Below the pieces are notes generated by a model. That model did not search any database. It was not told the DNA's origin and saw nothing but the letters and a program-made list of their open reading frames with translations. Both the position numbers and the translations under genes were made by a program. 64,000 nt of DNA from UMGS755 sp045590535 (GTDB taxonomy: Bacteria; Bacillota; Clostridia; UBA1381; UBA9506): assembly GCA_045590535.1 (NCBI GenBank), contig JAZNRE010000032.1, forward strand, positions 18,002-82,001. Reading direction: 5' to 3'. Below, one piece after another: positions 9,039 to 16,330 of this stretch; positions within the stretch are counted from its first letter, which is position 1, and the number at the start of each line of letters is the position of its first letter.

Positions 9039-9067
9039 AATATATCATAAACACCTCAAAATGTCAA
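9039..9067 (-). promoter_or_regulatory. Sigma-A promoter of the Gfo/PreAT/Ldh operon
   Basis: Minus strand: -35 TTGACA (9062-9067), 17-base spacer, -10 TATATT (9039-9044). It is followed at once by the CGAACCA palindrome. Confidence 0.85.
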
Positions 9068-9106
9068 CTGTATTTGAATTTTTTTTAAAAATATTTCCTT
9101 AAGTTA

Positions 9107-9136
9107 TTGACATTTTTACTTATTTATGTTTACAAT
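9107..9136 (+). promoter_or_regulatory. Sigma-A promoter of the SDR-TetR operon
   Basis: TTGACA (9107-9112), 18-base spacer, TACAAT (9131-9136), 30 bases before the SDR start. The two divergent promoters are back to back, with -35 boxes about 40 bases apart. Confidence 0.8.
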
Positions 9137-9166
9137 ATAAAAAAACGAAAGGGAGAGTTTTTACAC

Positions 9167-9979
9167 ATGATTAGTTTTGATATCAGTGGAAAAGTTGCTG
9201 TTATTACAGGCGGAGGCGGTATTTTGTGCTCAACCATGGCCAAAGAACTGGCTGCGCTGGGCGTTAAAGTTGCCGTTTTAGACATTGCTTTGGAGGGCGC
9301 TCAAAAAGTTGCCGATGAAATTGTTGCCGCCGGCGGTGAAGCCATTGGCGTTGGCGTTGATGTTCTCAGCATGGATAGCTTAAAGGCTGCCCGCGAAGCG
9401 GTTATGAAGCGTTTTGGCCGCGTTGACATTTTGATTAACGGTGCAGGCGGAAACAAACCCGCAGCCACCACTAGCCCTACCCAGTCTTTCTTTGATATTC
9501 CGCAGGATTCTCTGCAGTGGGTTATGAACCTTAATCTTTTGGGAACCGTTTATACCACCCAGGTTTTTGGTGAAATTATGGTGGAACAAAAGAGTGGCTC
9601 TGTTGTTAACATTTCATCTATGGCAGCATTCACTCCGCTGACAAACACCATTGCTTACAGTGCAGCAAAAGCGGCTATCTCAAACTTCACCCAGTGGATG
9701 AGCGTACATTTTGCGCAAGAATATTCTTCCGCTATCCGTGTTAACGCCATTGCACCCGGTTTCTTGCACACACAGCAAAACCACTTCTTGTTAGAAGACG
9801 AAAACGGCAATCCCACTCCTCGCGGTCAGAAAATCATCGCCGGCACACCCATGGGTCGCTATGGCAATCCCGAAGAGTTGGTTGGCGGTATCATTTATCT
9901 TTGCTCTGATGCTGCATCTTTTGTAACAGGCGTTGTGTTACCCATCGACGGCGGTTACAATGCATATTCAGGTGTTTAA
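9167..9979 (+). CDS. SDR oxidoreductase, D-mannonate/fructuronate reductase (UxuB/YjmF) type
   Basis: 270 aa short-chain dehydrogenase. The nucleotide site is TGGGGILCSTMAKEL near the N terminus, NGAGG is the NNAG-type motif, the catalytic Ser is in the NISSMAA segment, and the YSAAKAAI motif carries Tyr and Lys. The sequence character (AGGNKPAATT, TPMGRYGNPEEL, PIDGGYNAYSGV) resembles the SDR-type fructuronate reductase of Bacillus (YjmF). The in-frame TTG at 9107 is part of the -35 box. ATG 9167 has AAAGGGAGAG upstream and is used. The TetR gene follows after 2 bases. With uxaBA nearby this suggests hexuronate use, but other polyol or sugar-acid substrates remain possible. Confidence 0.85.
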   Translation: MISFDISGKVAVITGGGGILCSTMAKELAALGVKVAVLDIALEGAQKVADEIVAAGGEAIGVGVDVLSMDSLKAAREAVMKRFGRVDILINGAGGNKPAATTSPTQSFFDIPQDSLQWVMNLNLLGTVYTTQVFGEIMVEQKSGSVVNISSMAAFTPLTNTIAYSAAKAAISNFTQWMSVHFAQEYSSAIRVNAIAPGFLHTQQNHFLLEDENGNPTPRGQKIIAGTPMGRYGNPEELVGGIIYLCSDAASFVTGVVLPIDGGYNAYSGV

Positions 9980-9981
9980 GA

Positions 9982-10593
9982 ATGAAAAACGCTGAGCTGA
10001 AAAAGCAAAGAATTTTAGATGTTGCTTTAGAAGAGTTTGCTGAAAAAGGACTGTATGGTGCCAGAATTAACGACCTTGCCGAAAAGGCCGGCGTGAATAA
10101 GCGCCTGATTTACGAACACTTTAACAACAAAGAAGAGCTTTATTCTTCTGTTTTGACAATTGTGTATGAACGCCTTGCAAAGTTTGAAGATGCGGCTGTT
10201 TCTCAAAACCGTTCCTGCGAAGAAACCATTCAAAACATCATCGCTACATATTTCAATTTCTTTTATGAAAATCCATGTTTTATCAAGTTGGTTATGTGGG
10301 AAAATTTAAACGATGCTGCCTACATTGGCAAGTCGCAGGCCATCTCACTTAAGAAAAATGCTTTAGACTTTGCAAAAGACATTTTGATTAAGGGCAAAAA
10401 CGAAGGCGTTTTTAAAGAGACGATTGATGTTGACGAAGTGGTTATGTCCATTAACATGCTGACTTTTTCATATTACAGTAACACACATACTTTGGCTCAT
10501 ATTTTGCACCGCGATTTCGATACCCGCGAGGCTATGGAAAAACGCTGTGCTCATGTTACGGCCATGATTATGGACCACATTTTGAAAAAATAA
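9982..10593 (+). CDS. TetR/AcrR-family transcriptional regulator
   Basis: 203 aa. The N-terminal TetR helix-turn-helix covers residues ~10-55 (RILDVALEEFAEKGLYGAR, NDLAEKAGVNKRLIYEHF, NKEELY). The C-terminal ~140 residues are an all-helical ligand/dimer domain that resembles the TetR_C group with aromatic residues. It is the second gene of an operon with the SDR, so it is probably self-regulated and likely acts on the divergent promoter region, where a 7+7 palindrome sits. The ligand is unknown; a sugar acid or pathway intermediate is an inference from location. Confidence 0.9.
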   Translation: MKNAELKKQRILDVALEEFAEKGLYGARINDLAEKAGVNKRLIYEHFNNKEELYSSVLTIVYERLAKFEDAAVSQNRSCEETIQNIIATYFNFFYENPCFIKLVMWENLNDAAYIGKSQAISLKKNALDFAKDILIKGKNEGVFKETIDVDEVVMSINMLTFSYYSNTHTLAHILHRDFDTREAMEKRCAHVTAMIMDHILKK

Positions 10594-10619
10594 CCGAGGC
10601 GAAAACCCTCAAAAATAAA

Positions 10620-10660
10620 CACCGGGAAAAACGGCAAACTGTTTTCCCGGTGCTTTTTTA
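10620..10660 (+). terminator. Bidirectional terminator between tetR and the GTPase gene
   Basis: An 11-bp stem CACCGGGAAAA (10620-10630) pairs with 10642-10652, followed by CTTTTTTA. The A-rich left flank gives a T-tract for the converging minus-strand gene too. Confidence 0.88.
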
Positions 10661-10667
10661 TTGCTTG

Positions 10668-13217
10668 CTATTGTGACATGTTGTTTTGACGGATAATCTC
10701 ACGCATCTCCGTTTCGGCCGCTAAAACCTCTTCATAAAGCTCTTTGGCAGACAGACGGACAGCGCCATGACCAAAGATAATGATTTGCTCTAAATTATCG
10801 GAGGTGGCTACCTTCACCCGATAGTTTTTACACAACTCTTTGGTTGTTTTTTCAATGTAGCAATCGGCGGTTTCGGCCTCTTTAGTGTATACAACACTGA
10901 CACCGTGCACGCTTTCAACCTCTCTTTGATTGCCTTTAACTTTATAGGCATCAAAGACCAAAATCACATTGGTTTCTCTTATGGCACGAAAGTTTACAAT
11001 GCGCTGAATGAGTCTGTCCCTTGCATCTTCCAAACTATCCTCTGCCAGTTTCTTTAGCTCATTCCAGGCAAAAATAATGTTATAACCGTCAATTAACAAA
11101 TATTCAGGCCCCACAGGCACATTCTTTGCCTTATAAGTGGAATTTTTTATGGTTTTAAGCTTTTGGGCGGCACCGGGCAACCGTCTTTCAACCGGGCCAT
11201 AGGTGCTTTCAAAAATCCGCAAAAGCTCTTCATCACCCACTGGCTGCACTCTTCTCTCCTGGGGCTTTGCAATGGGAGTTTCTTCTTCCTGCTTGAGACA
11301 AAGCGCCGGAATATCCATGTGCGCAAAAACCTCGTTCCAAGGCACAGTAAAGCTGCTGCCATGGGCACAAAAGACAGAATTTGCTGTATTTTCTAAATCG
11401 GCCTCCGATTCATAGCCAATGCTCTTTATAATCTCCTCTTGATTTTGGCACGGTTCATATCCCTTAAAAACACAAGACAGCCGACCAAGACCATGGGTGT
11501 AAGAAACCACCTCGGCATGATAATCCCTTATTTTTGAAACTGGCGCCACACCTGTAATCACCGACATTTCTTTTTTCACTTCTGGGGCCGAAAAAGTTGC
11601 CTCCATCCGCTGCAAATCGTTTAACGCCCGGCCGGTTGACTCTGTGGGCACCTGCAGAGTAAAGCTGTAATAAGGCTCAAGCAAAAGACTTTCTGCCTGC
11701 ATAAGTCCCTGGCGAATCGCCCGGTAAGTCGCCTGACGAAAATCACCGCCATCGGTGTGTTTTTGGTGGGCACGACCATTGACCAGTGTAATCTTCATGT
11801 CTGTTATGGGCGCACCGCTTAAAACACCACGATGTGTCTTTTCGGATAAATGGGTCATAATGAGCCGTTGCCAGTTTCTTTCTAAAACATCTTCACTGCA
11901 GTTTGATGAAAAAACAAGTCCGCTGCCTCTTTTGCCCGGCTCCAAAAGCAAATGCACCTCGGCATAATGCCGCAGGGGTTCATAATGGCCCACACCCTCA
12001 ACGGTGGTTTGAATGGTTTCTTTATAAATAATGCTACCCTGTGCAAACTGGGCTGAAAGTCCAAAACGATCTTCTAAAATTCGTTTCAAAACCTCAAGCT
12101 GCACCTCACCCATAACCTGCACATCTATTTTTTGCAAATGCTCGTTCCAGATCACATGCATTTGTGTTTCTTCTTCTTCAATTTTCCTAAAAATTCCCAA
12201 GGCAAGTGTCATATCCGTTTCTGGCGGAAGCACAACTGAATAGGTAAAAACCGGCTCTAAAACCAGGGCCTCTGACTCTGGTTCACAACCTAACCCTTCG
12301 CCGGGATGCGTTTTTAAAAGGCCGGGGACAGCACAAACGCTGCCGGCATAAACCACCGGCTCGCTTTTATATTTCGCACCGGAATAAATCCGCAGTTCAT
12401 TCAGCTTTTGGCTCCACTCTTTACCGGCAATAACCTCTTTAACCCGCAGGCAGCCGCTTGTTATTTTCATAAAAGCAAGCCGCTGACCCTTGTCGTCCTC
12501 GGATATTTTAAAAACCTTGGCGCCAAAGGGTTCGCCATATATTTTCTCTTGTGTATAGGTTAAAAGGCCATTTAAAAAGGTATCAATACCCTCCATTTTA
12601 AGCGCTGAACCAAAGAAACAGGGAAACACCTTTCGGGAAGCAATTGCCTTTTTTAAAGACTCTTCTGCTATTTCCTCGGTTTCTAAATATTCATCTAACA
12701 GTTCCCCCGAGGCCATGGCCACATTCTCAAAAAAAGCGGCATCTTTCTTTGAAAAATCCATACACCCTGCATCCAGTCTTTCGGTCAAATTCTCTAAAAT
12801 GGACTGTTTCTCTGCCCCTTCTAAATCCATTTTGTTTACAAAAATAAAGGTAGGGATATCATAATGATGCAGCAGACGCCACAAGGTTTCGGTGTGGCTT
12901 TGCACACCCTCTGAACCGCTGATGACCAAAATGGCATAATCAAGCACCCGCAGTGTTCTTTCTGCCTCTGCTGAAAAATCCACATGCCCGGGCGTGTCAA
13001 CAAGAGTCATTTCCATATCCCCCATCGTAAGCATAGCCTGCTTTGAGAAAATGGTAATGCCTCTGTCTTTTTCCATTTTATCTGTGTCTAAAAAAGCGTC
13101 CCCATGGTCGACCCGGCCAATTTTTTGGGTGTGCCCTGTGTGATAGAGCATCGCCTCTGAAAGAGTTGTTTTTCCAGCGTCGACATGGGCGAGAATTCCA
13201 ATGACTAATCGTTTCAT
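10668..13217 (-). CDS. EF-G/TetM-like translational GTPase fused to a Rae1 (YacP)-type NYN ribonuclease domain
   Basis: 849 aa. Residues 1-~650 match the ribosomal-protection/EF-G family: P-loop AHVDAGKTT (10-18), switch region DRGITIFSKQA, VDTPGHVDF, VNKMD, then domains II-V. TetM itself is about 640 aa. After a charged linker, residues ~704-849 form a NYN/PIN-like domain of the YacP (Rae1) family with acidic residues at D710 (LLIDGYNI), D756 (VFDAYKVKG), D785 (ETADCYIEK) and D807 (ATSDNLEQ). Rae1 of Bacillus cleaves mRNA in the ribosomal A site, so the fusion implies a ribosome-bound GTPase that delivers or gates mRNA cleavage. It is monocistronic with its own promoter and terminator. Despite the TetM likeness, there is no sign of an acquired resistance element, and resistance should not be assumed. 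Confidence 0.9.
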   Translation of the reverse strand: MKRLVIGILAHVDAGKTTLSEAMLYHTGHTQKIGRVDHGDAFLDTDKMEKDRGITIFSKQAMLTMGDMEMTLVDTPGHVDFSAEAERTLRVLDYAILVISGSEGVQSHTETLWRLLHHYDIPTFIFVNKMDLEGAEKQSILENLTERLDAGCMDFSKKDAAFFENVAMASGELLDEYLETEEIAEESLKKAIASRKVFPCFFGSALKMEGIDTFLNGLLTYTQEKIYGEPFGAKVFKISEDDKGQRLAFMKITSGCLRVKEVIAGKEWSQKLNELRIYSGAKYKSEPVVYAGSVCAVPGLLKTHPGEGLGCEPESEALVLEPVFTYSVVLPPETDMTLALGIFRKIEEEETQMHVIWNEHLQKIDVQVMGEVQLEVLKRILEDRFGLSAQFAQGSIIYKETIQTTVEGVGHYEPLRHYAEVHLLLEPGKRGSGLVFSSNCSEDVLERNWQRLIMTHLSEKTHRGVLSGAPITDMKITLVNGRAHQKHTDGGDFRQATYRAIRQGLMQAESLLLEPYYSFTLQVPTESTGRALNDLQRMEATFSAPEVKKEMSVITGVAPVSKIRDYHAEVVSYTHGLGRLSCVFKGYEPCQNQEEIIKSIGYESEADLENTANSVFCAHGSSFTVPWNEVFAHMDIPALCLKQEEETPIAKPQERRVQPVGDEELLRIFESTYGPVERRLPGAAQKLKTIKNSTYKAKNVPVGPEYLLIDGYNIIFAWNELKKLAEDSLEDARDRLIQRIVNFRAIRETNVILVFDAYKVKGNQREVESVHGVSVVYTKEAETADCYIEKTTKELCKNYRVKVATSDNLEQIIIFGHGAVRLSAKELYEEVLAAETEMREIIRQNNMSQ

Positions 13218-13280
13218 ACGCCCATTCCTTACTTGTTGTTTGATTGATGAAAAAGCTTGTTTTACGATTCAATCAACATT

Positions 13281-13309
13281 ATTGTACCATAAAAGCAGAA
13301 ACTCTTCAA
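13281..13309 (-). promoter_or_regulatory. Sigma-A promoter of the GTPase-NYN gene
   Basis: Minus strand: TTGAAG (13304-13309), 17-base spacer, TACAAT (13281-13286), about 64 bases upstream of the ATG. Confidence 0.75.
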
Positions 13310-13387
13310 GATTTATTAAGTGGATTTGATTTAACAAAAAGTTCCCTGTAAATGAAAGGAAAAAATGCAAAAAAATCATAATAGCCC

Positions 13388-13416
13388 TTGACAGAAGCGG
13401 CTGGATGAGATATAAT
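13388..13416 (+). promoter_or_regulatory. Consensus sigma-A promoter of tRNA-Leu
   Basis: TTGACA (13388-13393), exact 17-base spacer, TATAAT (13411-13416), 33 bases before the tRNA. Both hexamers are full consensus, as expected for a stable-RNA promoter. Confidence 0.92.
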
Positions 13417-13449
13417 AGGTAAAGTGGTTAGGCAATATGTTATGCATTT

Positions 13450-13536
13450 GCCGGTGTGATGGAATTGGCAGACGTAGTGGACTCAAAATCCACCGGTGGC
13501 GACACCGTGCCGGTTCGAGTCCGGCCACCGGCACCA
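13450..13536 (+). tRNA. tRNA-Leu (anticodon CAA)
   Basis: 87 bases. The acceptor stem GCCGGTG pairs with CACCGGC (13526-13532), discriminator A at 13533 and CCA encoded at 13534-13536. The anticodon loop CTCAAAA places CAA at 13484-13486, reading UUG. A long variable arm (GGTGGCGACACC) and the GGTTCGAGTCC T-arm make it a class II tRNA-Leu. A full-consensus promoter precedes it and a tetraloop terminator follows 2 bases later. Confidence 0.97.
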
Positions 13537-13538
13537 CG

Positions 13539-13571
13539 TCGAAGCAAAGTTCGCTTTGCTTCGATTTTTTT
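13539..13571 (+). terminator. Terminator of tRNA-Leu
   Basis: An 11-bp stem TCGAAGCAAAG (13539-13549) pairs with 13554-13564 around a TTCG tetraloop, followed by seven T. Confidence 0.93.
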
Positions 13572-13797
13572 ATACAAAAAAATCATTCGCCCGCTTCCTT
13601 GCTTCTCCTTTGTCACAAAAATTCTCGCTCGGCTCGTCTGCTTCGTTGTAAACGCCTGCGCGACGACTCACCGTCGCTACCAACTTTTTGTGAGTTTAAT
13701 ATTTTACATAAACACCAACACCGTAGCCGGAGCAAAGCTTTCTTTGCTTCGATTTTTTTATGCAAAAAAATCATTCGCCCGCTTCCTTGCTTCTCCT
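13554..13797. repeat. 56-bp direct repeat pair downstream of tRNA-Leu
   Basis: Bases 13554-13609 and 13742-13797 differ at one position (A/G) over 56 bases, starting in the right half of the terminator stem. Copy 2 has a degraded left stem arm (GAGCAAAGCTTTCT). The 132 bases between (13610-13741) contain no convincing gene. Together with the next 150 bases, the 413-base gap between tRNA-Leu and metA holds only repeats and terminators. A duplicated tRNA-terminator tail with loss of a second tRNA would explain it. Confidence 0.8.
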
Positions 13798-13860
13798 CTT
13801 TTACGAAAAATCATCTGTACGATAATCCATAATCCCTTAAATATTTATAGAATCCCTCCA

Positions 13861-13906
13861 CCGTCTGCGACGGTCCCCCTCCCTTTAGGCAAGGGAGGCT
13901 TTTTTT
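13861..13906 (+). terminator. REP-like double hairpin with T-tract
   Basis: The first hairpin is CCGTC-tgc-GACGG (13861-13873). The second is an 8-bp stem CCTCCCTT (13878-13885) pairing with 13891-13898, followed by a T-run. Similar double hairpins are, as I recall, dispersed in many clostridial genomes, so this may be a mobile or repeated palindromic unit as well as a terminator. Confidence 0.6.
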
Positions 13907-13910
13907 ATGC

Positions 13911-13940
13911 AAAAACAGACCATTAAAAAAATGGTCTGTT
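13911..13940 (-). terminator. Terminator of metA
   Basis: A 10-bp stem AACAGACCAT (13914-13923) pairs with 13931-13940, with a 7-base loop. On the minus strand it is followed by TTTTGC then A-rich DNA. It begins 10 bases after the metA stop. Confidence 0.7.
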
Positions 13941-13949
13941 ACATGTTTT

Positions 13950-14867
13950 TTATTTAATTTTCGTAATATCATAAGGTGTTACCTGATACACAAAATAGTT
14001 GAGCCAATTGGAATATAAAAGATTGGCATGGCTCCGCCAGGTAACCTGCGGCGGCTGCGCCGGGTCATCATTTGGGAAATAGTTTTTGGGCACCTCAATG
14101 GGCAAGCCTGCATTAACATCCCGCTGATATTCCTTTTGCAAGGTGTTGGCATCATATTCTGAATGACCGGTGACAAAAATCTGCCGTCCTCGTGCCGTGC
14201 TGATAACATAAAGACCTGCCTCATCTGATGAAGATAAAATCTTTAGTTGCGGCACCTTTTCAACATCCTCGCGCCGCACTGTGGTGTGACGGGAATGAGG
14301 AGCCAAAAATTCATCGTCAAAGCCACGGAATAAAATGGATGACTTATGCTCTACCTGATGCTTGTAAATGCCAAACAGTTTCTTTTCCAAAGGATATTTG
14401 GGAATGCCAAAATGATAGTAAAGACCGGCTTGCGCGCCCCAACAAATATGAAATGTGCTGGTGACATGGGTTTTGCTCCATTCAAAAATTTGGCACAGCT
14501 CATCCCAATAACTAACCTCTTCAAATTCCATTTGTTCCACGGGGGCACCGGTAATCACCAAACCGTCGAAGGTTTCGTCTTTAACTTCTGCAAAGGTTTT
14601 ATAAAAAGCGAGCATATGCTCTTCGTTAATATTTTTGGATTTGTAGCTTTCGGTGTGCAACAGCGTCAATTCAACCTGCAGGGGTGTGTTGCCCAAAAGA
14701 CGAGCCAGCTGTGTTTCTGTTTCAATTTTTGTGGGCATCAAATTCAAAATCGCAATTTTCAAAGGACGAATATCCTGTGTTAAGGCCCTTGTTTCAGTAA
14801 TAACAAAAATATTCTCTTCTGTCAGCGTTTTGGTCGCCGGAAGCTGATTGGGTATTTTAATCGGCAT
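13950..14867 (-). CDS. metAA: MetA, homoserine O-acetyltransferase (acetyl specificity predicted)
   Basis: 305 aa; acylates homoserine in the first committed step of methionine synthesis, cytoplasmic. The triad is present: Cys142 in HICWGAQAG, and His235 and Glu237 in VTGHSEYD. Residue 111 in GAPVEQMEF is Glu. In this family Glu at this position is linked to acetyl-CoA use and Gly (as in E. coli) to succinyl-CoA, so O-acetylation is predicted. GAGGTGAG lies just before the ATG. The gene sits 75 bases downstream of tyrS behind a weak terminator, and no SAM riboswitch or T-box fits in that gap. Confidence 0.95.
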   Translation of the reverse strand: MPIKIPNQLPATKTLTEENIFVITETRALTQDIRPLKIAILNLMPTKIETETQLARLLGNTPLQVELTLLHTESYKSKNINEEHMLAFYKTFAEVKDETFDGLVITGAPVEQMEFEEVSYWDELCQIFEWSKTHVTSTFHICWGAQAGLYYHFGIPKYPLEKKLFGIYKHQVEHKSSILFRGFDDEFLAPHSRHTTVRREDVEKVPQLKILSSSDEAGLYVISTARGRQIFVTGHSEYDANTLQKEYQRDVNAGLPIEVPKNYFPNDDPAQPPQVTWRSHANLLYSNWLNYFVYQVTPYDITKIK

Positions 14868-14903
14868 ACACTCACCTCTTTTTTACATATATTTAATGAA
14901 AAC

Positions 14904-14925
14904 TGACCCCGGCAAACCGGGGTCA
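14904..14925 (-). terminator. Terminator-like hairpin after tyrS
   Basis: A perfect 9-bp stem (14904-14912 with 14917-14925, TGACCCCGG) around a CAAA loop, 18 bases after the tyrS stop. The following T-tract is weak (GTTTTCATT), so some read-through into metA is likely. Confidence 0.65.
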
Positions 14926-14942
14926 TCAATTCTGCAAATTAC

Positions 14943-16160
14943 TTACTTGCCAATAACTTTGTGATAAACCTTTTTGCCTTTTTTAATCACAACGCCCTTT
15001 TGCAAAGCGTCTTTGGTCAGGCGGAAGGTTACATCGGTGATTTTAACATCATCAACCGATACACCGCCCTGCTCAATCAAACGACGACCTTCGCCCTTCG
15101 AACCGATTAAACCAGCCGTTTGCATCACATCTAAAAGACCGTAATCCTCTTCTGTCAAAGCCATTTCTGTGGTGGGCATGTTGTCTGTGCTGCTCGAGCC
15201 ACCAAAGAGGCTTTCAGCCGTTTGCATAGCCTTGGCCGCTTCTTCTTCACCATGAACAAGCTTGGTTACTTCAAAAGCCAAAATTCGTTTGGCCTCGTTC
15301 AATTCCTGACCTTCCAGTTTCGCCAGACGGTTGATTTCGTCCATAGGAACAAAAGTAATCAGCTTTAAGCAACGAATAACATCTTCGTCGTTGACATTTC
15401 TGAAATATTGATAAAATTCATAAGGAGAGGTTTTTTCAGGGTCTAACCAAAGGGCACCGCTCTCGGTTTTACCCATTTTTTTACCCTGGCTGGTGGTCAG
15501 CAAGGTAAAGGTCATGCCATAAGCCTGTTTACCGGTTTTTTTGCGAATCAATTCAATGCCGCCAATGATGTTGGACCACTGGTCATCGCCGCCCAATTCC
15601 AAAACGCAATTATAATCCTGATTGAGCTTGTAAAAATCATAGCTCTGCAAGAGCATGTAGTTAAACTCTAAGAAAGTTAAACCCTTTTCCATTCTGGATT
15701 TAAAGCACTCTGCCGACAGCATGCGGTTAACAGAAAAATGTACCGCAATGTCCCGCAGAAATTCCATGTAGTTTAAAGGCAAAAACCAATCGGCATTATT
15801 AAGCATTAAGGCCTTTCCATCTGAAAAGTCAACAAATTTAGAAAGTTGCTTTTTAAAGCATGCCGCATTGTGTGCCAGTTGGTCCACCGTCAGCATGCGA
15901 CGCATGTCGCTTTTGCCTGTGGGGTCACCAATCATGGCAGTTCCGCCGCCCAAAATAGCAATGGGACGGTGACCGGCTCTTTGCATGTGGGCCATAACCA
16001 TCATCTGCAAAAAGTGACCTACATGAAGGCTGTCTGCAGTGGGGTCAAAGCCTATATAAAATGTGACTTTTTCCTTACCCAAAAGTTCTCTGATTTCTTC
16101 TTCATGAGTGGTTTGGGCGATCAAATCACGCTCTTTTAAAATATCAAATACATTCGTCAA
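14943..16160 (-). CDS. tyrS: Tyrosyl-tRNA synthetase
   Basis: 405 aa class I synthetase charging tRNA-Tyr. The HIGH-type motif is HVGH (46-49), and the KMSKS-type loop is KMGKT in the sequence GKKMGKTESG. This places it in the KFGKT/KMGKT variants seen in some TyrRS. An S4 RNA-binding domain is at the C terminus (IEQGGVSVDDVKI). Translation starts at TTG (16160) with AAGGAGAG upstream; no closer ATG fits. The leader is only about 30 bases, so there is no T-box, unlike many clostridial tyrS genes. Confidence 0.96.
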   Translation of the reverse strand: MTNVFDILKERDLIAQTTHEEEIRELLGKEKVTFYIGFDPTADSLHVGHFLQMMVMAHMQRAGHRPIAILGGGTAMIGDPTGKSDMRRMLTVDQLAHNAACFKKQLSKFVDFSDGKALMLNNADWFLPLNYMEFLRDIAVHFSVNRMLSAECFKSRMEKGLTFLEFNYMLLQSYDFYKLNQDYNCVLELGGDDQWSNIIGGIELIRKKTGKQAYGMTFTLLTTSQGKKMGKTESGALWLDPEKTSPYEFYQYFRNVNDEDVIRCLKLITFVPMDEINRLAKLEGQELNEAKRILAFEVTKLVHGEEEAAKAMQTAESLFGGSSSTDNMPTTEMALTEEDYGLLDVMQTAGLIGSKGEGRRLIEQGGVSVDDVKITDVTFRLTKDALQKGVVIKKGKKVYHKVIGK

Positions 16161-16195
16161 CAGTCTCTCTCCTTCTTTTTCGCATGTTCTTTGTT

Positions 16196-16224
16196 ATTGT
16201 ATCATAAAACAAAAACAAAAACAA
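16196..16224 (-). promoter_or_regulatory. Sigma-A-type promoter of tyrS
   Basis: Minus strand: TTGTTT (16219-16224), 17-base spacer, TACAAT (16196-16201), 35 bases upstream of the start. The hexamer pair is the same as in the uxaBA promoter. Confidence 0.6.
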
Positions 16225-16276
16225 GTCTAAATTACATAAAAAGATGCATGACCAAAACCGGCATATTGGATTATAA

Positions 16277-16308
16277 AAAGCCCGAAGCCAGTTGGGGCTT
16301 CGGGCTTT
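16277..16308 (-). terminator. Terminator of the SLH-domain gene
   Basis: A perfect 13-bp stem AAAGCCCGAAGCC (16277-16289) pairs with 16296-16308, loop of 6, followed on the minus strand by TTTTTATAA. Confidence 0.88.
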
Positions 16309-16330
16309 AAAGACAGAGTTATGCGTTCAA

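Noticed and set aside
8779..9054. 91-codon minus-strand frame in the leader of the Gfo/Idh gene, considered as a leader peptide
   Set aside because: It overlaps the Gfo/Idh start out of frame, begins within the promoter region and has no ribosome site.
10668..13217. Acquired tetracycline-resistance gene
   Set aside because: The GTPase part is TetM-like, but the added NYN domain, native-looking codon use, own promoter and lack of mobile-element context point to a chromosomal translation factor.
13450..13536. tRNA-Leu as an integration (att) site for an island
   Set aside because: The tRNA 3' end is not repeated downstream and no integrase is present. The nearby repeat starts after the CCA, in the terminator.
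13437..13926. Open frames of 131 and 156 codons running through the tRNA-Leu gene and its downstream repeats
   Set aside because: They read through the tRNA, its terminator and both direct repeats, have no ribosome site and no protein-like composition. The region is non-coding.
14868..14942. SAM riboswitch or T-box upstream of metA
   Set aside because: Only 75 bases separate tyrS and metA, and they contain one simple hairpin without the conserved riboswitch core.
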